A stretch of 45,513 bases of DNA from Acidobacteriota bacterium. GTDB taxonomy: Bacteria; Acidobacteriota; Blastocatellia; RBC074. Made by a program: the position numbers and the translations under genes. This document shows positions 40,485-45,513 of this stretch, piece by piece. The notes under the pieces were generated by a model. That model had not been told where the DNA came from, did not search any database, and saw only the letters and a list, made by a program, of their open reading frames with translations. The stretch's first letter is position 1. Each line of letters begins with the position of its first letter. Where the stretch lies: NCBI GenBank assembly GCA_016789605.1, contig JAEUQO010000371.1, forward strand, positions 1 to 45,513. Reading direction: 5' to 3'.

Positions 40485-43178
40485 TTATTTCACCGAAACA
40501 CTGACCGGATTGGCCGTTTTTCCGCTGATCGTTAAGGCGACGCTGACTTCGCCGCGTCCGCGCAAGCTGGCAGGCAATCGAATGTTGAGCTGATCCAGAC
40601 CGATCAGATCGCCTTGTGCGCCTGCGTAAGTCACTTCGACCGGCGTTCCGCCCACTGTCACCGAAACGTTCGCCAGGCTGTTGCGAAACCGCCAGCCTGT
40701 GCCAAACAGCACCAAAAAGACCTGTTCGTTTTCCGTTCCCAATTCAATCGGCACTGAGACAAAACGGTTTTGTGCGGCGTCGAACCGGCCCAGCGGTTCA
40801 AACGTCTGTGTGCCGTCGGCTTTCACGCGTAAGACCGCCCCGGCGGCCAAGCCTTGTCCGCTGGCGTTGGCTGAAAACAAGCCCGGAGCAACAGCGGCGA
40901 TGGTTGTCGAACCAGCCGCCAGCGTTGTTGTGCCATTGACGACGCTGATTGCTGCTGTGCCCGAAGCCGTGCCCGGCGGCATCTGAAAATTGATCTGCGT
41001 CGGCGACACAAAAAAGAGCGGCGCATTGCGTTCGACGTTGGCGCTGTCTTTGACCCTGAGCGAGACGCCCGCCAGATTCGTCGGCAATGGCAATCCGCTG
41101 GCGCTGGCGGTCGCCGATGTCAGCCCGGAGCCGAACCCGGCCACGATGGCTTCGCTGGAAAGTTCCGCGCCGTTGAAACTGGCGGCTGAAACCGCCGCGA
41201 CGGCGTTGGGCGCAACCGTTGCACCGATATCAAACCGCATCAGCCGATGCGAAAATTTGAATTCACCGACCCACAGATAATTGCCGTCAAACGCCAGTGC
41301 GCCGGGGCGAAAGAGTTTGTCCGGCGCGGTTTCGTGTGTGAAGTCGTTGAGTTCGCGCGCGCCCAAAAGCGCGTCAGGACCGCGCCCGGTCAGCGCATCT
41401 TCCAGACGCCGCCACAGTTGTACACGGCCAAATCCCATGTCGGCGACATAAAACCCGCCGTTGGGCAACAGCGCGTTGTAAGGTTGATTGAATTTGCCCG
41501 CCCAGCGCAGTTGCTGCGGCGGCGCGGTCAGATCGCTGACGCGGTAAAAGAAAAAGGCTCCGCCGTCGGCGACCTGTTGCGACATTGCGACCAGATACGT
41601 GCCGTTGCTGGTCAACCGTTGACTGGCTGGCAAATCAAGCGTGAACCGAGGTGTGCTGGTTTGTGTGGGGATGCCTTCAAAGACATAAATCTTTCCGTTT
41701 TGGCTGTCGCTCAGGTAAAGGTATTTGTCGTCGAGAGCGACGCCTGTCAGACCTTGCAGCGGTAAATTTCCAATACGGCCATTGAAACTCACATCCGGCA
41801 ATTCGCCGTTGCGCGGCAATTTGTGCCAAAGATAGACCGCATTTTGTCCGGCCAACACCAGCCGGTCGCCGTAAATGTCGTTGTCCCAGATTTGCGCGGG
41901 CAAGTCATACACAAAATCAGGTTTGGCGCCGCTCTGATCAGGCAGGTTTTTCCAGACGAACATTTTGCGGTCGAAATCCGACGTCACCCACAAACTTTTA
42001 CCGTCAGTGACCGGCACAGGGTTGTTCAGCCGATAACCGACGGTAATTGGGTTGGTGTTGACGTTCGAACTGCCAATGGCGAAATCAGGAGCTTGATTCA
42101 GGCTTGCGGGCAGCGAATTCCAGACGAGAACGCGATGTCCGTTGTAAAGCGAGAGGAACAGTTTGCCGTTGACGATCATCAGGTCTGTACCATCGCCGGC
42201 TTCAAAGTTGGTGGCAGAAGACGCGTCGGGCCGGTCGTTGGCATCGGTGATCATGGCGTTCCACAGATGCAAGCGGCGGCCAATCATGAACAAACGTCCA
42301 TCGCTGGCAAACGCGCCTTGCATCCAGCCGTAATTGCCGTCGAGCGGGTCTGACAGGAAAAAATCCAGCGGCTGTTCATTGGCGGTCGGAAACGTTTTCC
42401 AGACAAAATTACCCGTGACATTGGGTGCCTGGCCCGGCACACGCGGATTGTGATCGCCGACGATCAACGATTTGCCATCGCTGGTGATCGAACGCGGCGT
42501 GCCGAGTTGTCCGCCGCCCGTCAGTTGAAAGGAAAACGGTGCATTGTCTGTGGCGGGAAACTGACTCCACACTTGTAACCGCGAACTGCCTGTACAACTG
42601 ACGACCAAACGCGCGCCGTCCGTCCACAATCCCCAAGGCCAAATCAAGCCATTGTTTTTCAGCACGACGTCGGCGGGTTGTCCATTGCGTGTCGGAAAGG
42701 AATTCCAAATCAACACGCGGTCGTTGTTGGTATCAGCGACAATGACGCGTTGTCCGTCCGTGCGTACGCTGACCGGCCAGTTCATCTGATCGCGTCCGTT
42801 GCCTGAGTTGTAAGCCGCAAAGTCTTTTTGCCCCAGCACCACGTCAGGCGGCGTATTCGCCGTCGGCAACGAATTCCAGATCAGCACACGATTGTTGCCG
42901 CGATCAGCCAACACCAAATGCTGTCCATCGCTGGCGATGCCGCCGGGATAACTGAGACTCAGCGGCCCGCCGGAATTGGCGAAATCCTGCCGGTTGAGCA
43001 ACATTGATGCCGCCTGACCGGTGCTAAACCAGCCAGATAAATTGCCGGGGGCAATGCGATATTGCGAATCTACCGCTGTGACGCGTATCGCGGGCGGTTG
43101 TTGGCTAAAACTGCGCCAGGCCAGAAGAGAAATCAGGATTGTGACGGAAAACGACCAGACCAAAACTTTGGATCGCAT
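40485..43178 (-). CDS. Exported NHL-like beta-propeller protein with Solibacter-type C-terminal domain
   Basis: The product has 897 residues; the ATG at 43178 follows AAGGAGGT, the best ribosome site in the window. A signal peptide (KVLVWSFSVTILISLLAW) precedes propeller blades to about residue 640, each with words like GIASDGQHLVLADRGNNRVL, VRTDGQRVIVADTNNDRVL, LIWNSFPT and GVALDDKYLYLSD. The last ~230 residues match the TIGR03437 (Solibacter) C-terminal domain: AAVSAASFNGAELSSEAIVA, FVSPTQINFQMPPG, PVEVTYAGAQGDLIGLDQLN and a Val-rich end. Such proteins are exported and bind unknown ligands. It points to Acidobacteriota. It converges on the STAND gene across the shared terminator. Confidence 0.9.
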   Translation of the reverse strand: MRSKVLVWSFSVTILISLLAWRSFSQQPPAIRVTAVDSQYRIAPGNLSGWFSTGQAASMLLNRQDFANSGGPLSLSYPGGIASDGQHLVLADRGNNRVLIWNSLPTANTPPDVVLGQKDFAAYNSGNGRDQMNWPVSVRTDGQRVIVADTNNDRVLIWNSFPTRNGQPADVVLKNNGLIWPWGLWTDGARLVVSCTGSSRLQVWSQFPATDNAPFSFQLTGGGQLGTPRSITSDGKSLIVGDHNPRVPGQAPNVTGNFVWKTFPTANEQPLDFFLSDPLDGNYGWMQGAFASDGRLFMIGRRLHLWNAMITDANDRPDASSATNFEAGDGTDLMIVNGKLFLSLYNGHRVLVWNSLPASLNQAPDFAIGSSNVNTNPITVGYRLNNPVPVTDGKSLWVTSDFDRKMFVWKNLPDQSGAKPDFVYDLPAQIWDNDIYGDRLVLAGQNAVYLWHKLPRNGELPDVSFNGRIGNLPLQGLTGVALDDKYLYLSDSQNGKIYVFEGIPTQTSTPRFTLDLPASQRLTSNGTYLVAMSQQVADGGAFFFYRVSDLTAPPQQLRWAGKFNQPYNALLPNGGFYVADMGFGRVQLWRRLEDALTGRGPDALLGARELNDFTHETAPDKLFRPGALAFDGNYLWVGEFKFSHRLMRFDIGATVAPNAVAAVSAASFNGAELSSEAIVAGFGSGLTSATASASGLPLPTNLAGVSLRVKDSANVERNAPLFFVSPTQINFQMPPGTASGTAAISVVNGTTTLAAGSTTIAAVAPGLFSANASGQGLAAGAVLRVKADGTQTFEPLGRFDAAQNRFVSVPIELGTENEQVFLVLFGTGWRFRNSLANVSVTVGGTPVEVTYAGAQGDLIGLDQLNIRLPASLRGRGEVSVALTISGKTANPVSVSVK

Positions 43179-43433
43179 TGCTGCGTACCTCCTTGCTGAA
43201 TTCCGCGCCAGGTTGCTATTTGCTGAAAAGCAGAACGTCGTGAATGTCGCGTGTCGCTGTTTGGCATAACGAACCACATTGTCGGTTTTGGTCTCTGTCG
43301 GCGAGAATTTTCCTGCCCGTTCGATTTTTCGGCTGGTTGTCTCTATGATGAATTCGCAAACAATTCGTCACACGTTGGCAACGCGCTGCCCGGCATGATC
43401 TGTCGGTTCATCAGCAGCTCTGTGGAAAAAGTT

Positions 43434-44063
43434 ATGCAAGTCACAGATTTTCAACAAATCTTGGCATCACCCGTGTTGGCCTACGAAGAAGGGCTAAATT
43501 TCTTTGAGGGCAAAGGTATGCTTAACGAAACGTTGAGGAAATTAGCAGACGATTTGGAAAAGCACGGCATTGATTATGTCGTAATTGGAGCCATCGCATT
43601 GAATCAGCATGGCTATCAGCGATTTACATCCGACATTGATTTGTTGCTGACAGCCGAAGGGTTAGAGACATTCCACAAAGAGTTGGTCGGTTTGGGGGAC
43701 CGCACGGCATTTGAAGGGGCAAAAAAGAAATTTCGTGCTACGGCGCGAAATGTGCCCATTGAAATCATCACCGCTGGCGAATACCCCGGAGATGGCAAAC
43801 CAAAGCCACTTAGTTTTCCTACGCCTGCAGAGAGCGCTGTTGTCATAAACGGCGTAAAGACACTGACGCTGGATTTACTGGTAGGCTTGAAATTGGCTTC
43901 TGGCATGACGGACCCGGGCCGGTTAAAGGACCTAGCGGATGTGCAAGAACTGATCAAGATCAAATGCCTGGATGAAGGCTTTGCACAACAAGTGCATCCA
44001 TACGTCAGAGAAAAATTCCTTGAATTGTTGCAGGGCGTGCGGCAATCGCACGACTTTGAATAG
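43434..44063 (+). CDS. Solitary nucleotidyltransferase-fold protein (MNT/AbiEii-like)
   Basis: From the ATG at 43434 the product has 209 residues. The polymerase-beta-type nucleotidyltransferase signature is present: VVIGAIALNQHG then R63-F-T65-S-D67-I-D69 (the catalytic-type Asp pair), and a later strand with VPIEIITAGEYPG. A conserved middle (LTLDLLVGLKLASGM, RLKDLADVQELI) is typical of this solitary group. An alternative start at 43518 (GKGMLNETL) is possible. The fold is shared by MNT antitoxins and AbiEii toxins, but no HEPN or AbiEi-like gene flanks it, so neither role can be claimed. The region 43179-43433 upstream shows nothing else recognisable. Confidence 0.78.
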   Translation: MQVTDFQQILASPVLAYEEGLNFFEGKGMLNETLRKLADDLEKHGIDYVVIGAIALNQHGYQRFTSDIDLLLTAEGLETFHKELVGLGDRTAFEGAKKKFRATARNVPIEIITAGEYPGDGKPKPLSFPTPAESAVVINGVKTLTLDLLVGLKLASGMTDPGRLKDLADVQELIKIKCLDEGFAQQVHPYVREKFLELLQGVRQSHDFE

Positions 44064-44092
44064 ACCAATCGCAAACCTTAGAGGCTTATCGC

Positions 44093-45513
44093 ATGCTTCA
44101 TATACCGATCCTGCGCAAAGGCGCTCCCTACAAAAGTATTGACGTGCAGCGCGTACCGCATTTCAAAACGCGCGAAACTTTTGTCGAAGTCAGTCAGGCC
44201 AACGCCGGGCTGATTCGGCGCGATCTGCTTGAGCTGGACGCGGCACAGGCGACGCTCGCCGCATTTTCGACCGAACAACTGATTGCGATGTGTAAACAGG
44301 CAGCGGATTACTTTATGAACGACACGCTGCCGGTCGGTGACGAATCGCAAACGGCGGATGATTATGTTCGTCAATTGTCGGCCACGACCGGCATGCCGTA
44401 TGTGCTGGTGCGCAAAAACATGGCCAAGATCAGCGGCGTGATGGCCGAAATGAAATCGGTGCTCGACGGGCTGACGCGCGGGCTGGATTTGAAAATCCTC
44501 GACGACGGTTTTGGCACGCACGAAGGCCATGCGGTCAGTTTCTTTCCGCGTACGAATAGCCTGGGCGTGATTTTGCCCAGCAATTCGCCGGGTGTGCATA
44601 GTTTGTGGATTCCGGCCATCGCGATGAAAGTTCCGCTTGTGTTGAAACCGGGCAGCAGCGAACCCTGGTCTCCGTATCGCATTGCCCAGGCGTTGATCAA
44701 AGCTGGCGTTCCCCAAGAAGCGTTTGGGTATTACGCGGCGGATCACGGCGGCGCGGGCGCGATTTTGCAGAATTGCGGACGCGGGATGTTTTTCGGCGAC
44801 TCTTCGACGGTCGGCAAATACGCCAACGACTCGCGCATTGAACTGCACGGTACCGGTTACAGCAAAGTCGTGCTGGGCGATGATGTCGTGGACGACTGGG
44901 AACAGTATCTGGATGTGATGGTGGCTTCGATCACGGAAAACGGCGGGCGTTCGTGCATCAACGCATCGGGCGTTTGGGTGACACGCCACGGCAAAGAGAT
45001 TGCCAAGGCGCTGGCCGAACGCGTCGCGAAAATTGTTCCGCGTGATGCCGAGGACCCCAATGCGTTGCTGGCCCCGTTTGCCAATCCCGCCATCGCCGAA
45101 CGCATTTCAAAGATTGTAGATTCCGGTTTGCGCGAAGCAGGCGCAACCGACATGACCGAACAGATTCGTGGCTCGCGCTTGGTGGAATGGGATGGCGGCA
45201 CCTATTTGTTGCCGACCATCGTGCACGTCGAAAGCCCGGAACATCCGTTGGCCAATCGCGAATTCCTTTTCCCCTTTGCCAGCGTGGTCGAAGTCAAACC
45301 GGAGGCCATGCCCGAAGCGTTTGGCCCTTCGCTGGTTGTCACGGCCATTACCAATGACCAGAAGTTGGTGAACAAAATGGTGGCTTCACCGCACGTTGAC
45401 CGCTTGAACATCGGCCCGATTCCGACGATGAAAATCGCCTGGGATCAACCGCACGAAGGCAATTTGTTCGAGCATCTGTATGCCCGCCGGGCGTTTCAGC
45501 GCGCAGCGGCAGC
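44093..45513 (+). CDS. Aldehyde dehydrogenase family protein, 3' part beyond the window
   Basis: The frame is open from the ATG at 44093 to the edge (473 codons), with GAGG upstream. The ALDH fold is recognisable: the cofactor-binding stretch VILPSNSPGVHSLWIPAIAM, MKVPLVLKPGSSEPWSP, the Glu motif ELHGTGYSKVV with Glu250, and the nucleophile Cys288 in NGGRSCINAS. A substrate loop with HPLANREFLFPFASVVEV is also seen. The Glu motif is HGTG rather than the usual GGK, which marks an uncommon subfamily, yet both catalytic residues are present and correctly spaced. It oxidises an aldehyde with NAD(P); the substrate is unknown. It begins 30 bases after the nucleotidyltransferase. Confidence 0.87.
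   Translation, partial: MLHIPILRKGAPYKSIDVQRVPHFKTRETFVEVSQANAGLIRRDLLELDAAQATLAAFSTEQLIAMCKQAADYFMNDTLPVGDESQTADDYVRQLSATTGMPYVLVRKNMAKISGVMAEMKSVLDGLTRGLDLKILDDGFGTHEGHAVSFFPRTNSLGVILPSNSPGVHSLWIPAIAMKVPLVLKPGSSEPWSPYRIAQALIKAGVPQEAFGYYAADHGGAGAILQNCGRGMFFGDSSTVGKYANDSRIELHGTGYSKVVLGDDVVDDWEQYLDVMVASITENGGRSCINASGVWVTRHGKEIAKALAERVAKIVPRDAEDPNALLAPFANPAIAERISKIVDSGLREAGATDMTEQIRGSRLVEWDGGTYLLPTIVHVESPEHPLANREFLFPFASVVEVKPEAMPEAFGPSLVVTAITNDQKLVNKMVASPHVDRLNIGPIPTMKIAWDQPHEGNLFEHLYARRAFQRAAA

Overview
The window looks like a chromosomal segment of an Acidobacteriota member, probably a soil lineage near Blastocatellia or Solibacteres. This is inference from gene content. It has a C-terminal domain of the Solibacter type (TIGR03437-like), a TIGR02999/ECF43-type sigma factor beside Ser/Thr kinases with TPR or TolB-like propeller sensors, a CSLREA-domain surface protein, a large TPR plus FG-GAP/UnbV-like exoprotein and PA14-repeat exoproteins. 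No rRNA, tRNA, CRISPR array, integrase or insertion sequence was seen.

Layout. 1-6299 (minus strand): the start of a CSLREA-domain protein, an aegerolysin-like/cysteine-peptidase-like protein, a GVxG-repeat protein, a decayed alpha/beta-hydrolase tail, then a three-gene operon (exported protein, hydrolase-lipocalin fusion, seven-helix membrane protein). 6532-13033 (plus): an ECF sigma factor translationally coupled to a kinase-TPR receptor, the head and tail of a deleted third kinase, and a kinase-propeller receptor. 13106-14878 (plus): two oligopeptide-type ABC permeases without their other subunits. 15033-21152 (minus): a six-PA14 exoprotein and a TPR/FG-GAP exoprotein. 21365-29180 (minus): a tight cluster of two methyltransferases, a small membrane protein, a GT2 glycosyltransferase, an exported copper amine oxidase, asparagine synthetase and signal peptidase I. 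29476-30275 (minus): an orphan Flp-type pilin and a coiled-coil protein.

30942-40435 (plus): folD and coaE, followed by two very large paralogous STAND-type proteins. The first reads TIR-like, restriction-endonuclease-like, NACHT NTPase, pentapeptide repeats, then 14 WD40 repeats. The second has an extra unassigned N-terminal domain before the same core and ends at the pentapeptide repeats. A perfect 13-bp hairpin closes this block. 40485-43178 (minus) is a propeller protein with the Solibacter-type C-terminus. 43434-45513 (plus) holds an orphan nucleotidyltransferase and a truncated aldehyde dehydrogenase.

The strongest candidate for an undescribed system is the STAND pair at 32581-40435. 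It has immune-receptor-like architecture, a degenerate nuclease-like module in both copies, and an asymmetry at the position where TIR NADases carry their catalytic Glu. The sigma-kinase block is a second interesting module, probably a phosphorylation-controlled sigma factor with a recombining kinase array.
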